5,624 nucleotides of DNA. Origin: Eubacteriaceae bacterium (GTDB lineage Bacteria; Bacillota_A; Clostridia; Eubacteriales; Anaerofustaceae). This document shows, piece after piece, positions 5,311 to 5,624 of this stretch. The notes under the pieces were generated by a model. It was not told where the DNA came from. It searched no databases and worked only from the letters and a program-made list of their open reading frames with translations. Position 1 is the stretch's first letter, and every line of letters starts with the position of its first letter. The translations under genes were made by a program, and so were the position numbers. The DNA is taken from NCBI GenBank assembly GCA_031280495.1, contig JAITGT010000005.1, positions 1 through 5,624 on the forward strand, read 5' to 3'.

Positions 5311-5624
5311 CTATAAGCCAGCAAGCGTCTGCGCGATGAGCGTTTTTGCGCTTTCGAGCGCCTGAAGCGCCCGTGCTGGGTCTTTAACGCCGCCTTGGGC
5401 GCTGTTTGCCCTTCCGCCACCAGAGCTTCCTGCCGCTTCTGCCGCTTTCTTTAGCATGTTGCCGCAATGGAAGCCGCGTTCAACCACATCATGCGTTGCT
5501 GTGCACATGAGCCCTGCCTTGTCCTTGCCAGAGGAAGAGAGAAATACAATTCCGCTCTTCAGCCTGTCCCGAACCTTGTCCGCAAGAGCCCTGAGCTCCG
5601 CAATATTTAAGTCTCCAGCGTCTG
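5311..5624 (-). CDS. alaS: Alanyl-tRNA synthetase, C-terminal end (5' part outside the window)
   Basis: The frame is open at the right edge and ends with TAG at 5311-5313, leaving the last 103 residues of a protein usually about 870-880 residues long. It begins DAGDLNIAELRALADKVRDRL, continues with a GIVFLSSSGKDKAGLMCTAT strand pair, and ends with the DHHA1-type signature of the C-Ala domain: GGGRANSAQGG followed by a helix (LQALESAKTLIAQTLAGL). This domain helps bring tRNA-Ala to the catalytic and editing sites. The catalytic, tRNA-recognition and editing domains lie outside the window. Position next to ireB is the usual one in Firmicutes. The end is intact, with no sign of truncation. Confidence 0.95.
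   Translation of the reverse strand, partial: DAGDLNIAELRALADKVRDRLKSGIVFLSSSGKDKAGLMCTATHDVVERGFHCGNMLKKAAEAAGSSGGGRANSAQGGVKDPARALQALESAKTLIAQTLAGL

Overview
The window looks like a chromosomal core-gene segment from a member of the Bacillota, most likely an uncultured or little-studied Clostridia lineage with mid GC content. The evidence is gene order and family content. Reading the minus strand from the right edge, the order is alaS (3' end), ireB (YrzL/UPF0297), ruvX (YrrK), a DUF1292/YrzB domain, ribonuclease J and a YlbF-family protein. The alaS-yrzL-yrrK-yrzB block is a well-known conserved neighbourhood in Firmicutes. Species cannot be assigned from the sequence alone.

Layout. 1-618 (+) is the end of a gene for a probable surface-anchored protein, probably cut by the left edge. 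619-735 is a convergent intergenic gap with a long hairpin (688-726) that pairs better in minus-strand RNA. 736-3657 (-) is a compact operon: ruvX fused in frame to DUF1292, then an 11-nt overlap into RNase J (TTG start), then ylbF 26 nt further on. 3727-4683 (-) is an aldo/keto reductase with a C-terminal double [4Fe-4S] domain, set between ireB and ruvX and so interrupting the usual block. 4684-4920 is a hairpin-rich gap with a perfect 14-bp inverted repeat and a possible promoter for the reductase. 4921-5196 (-) is ireB. 5197-5310 holds a short hairpin after alaS and a possible ireB promoter. 5311-5624 (-) is the alaS 3' end.

How the genes fit together. RNase J is a major mRNA and rRNA processing and decay nuclease. 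RuvX/YqgF belongs to a family linked to pre-16S rRNA end maturation. YlbF relatives modulate mRNA processing. The operon therefore groups RNA-processing functions, with the translation enzyme AlaRS and a Ser/Thr-kinase substrate (IreB) next door. The redox enzyme has no obvious functional link to its neighbours.

Most unusual point. RuvX and DUF1292 form one open reading frame, yet a clear Shine-Dalgarno sequence and ATG sit exactly at the start of the DUF1292 domain. Just upstream is an A7 run in the form A-AAA-AAU. A -1 shift there would end RuvX at a TGA overlapping the internal start region. This could be a true fusion with internal initiation, a frameshift-regulated pair, or a one-base homopolymer error in the assembly. 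I found no tRNA, rRNA, CRISPR array, transposase or defence system.
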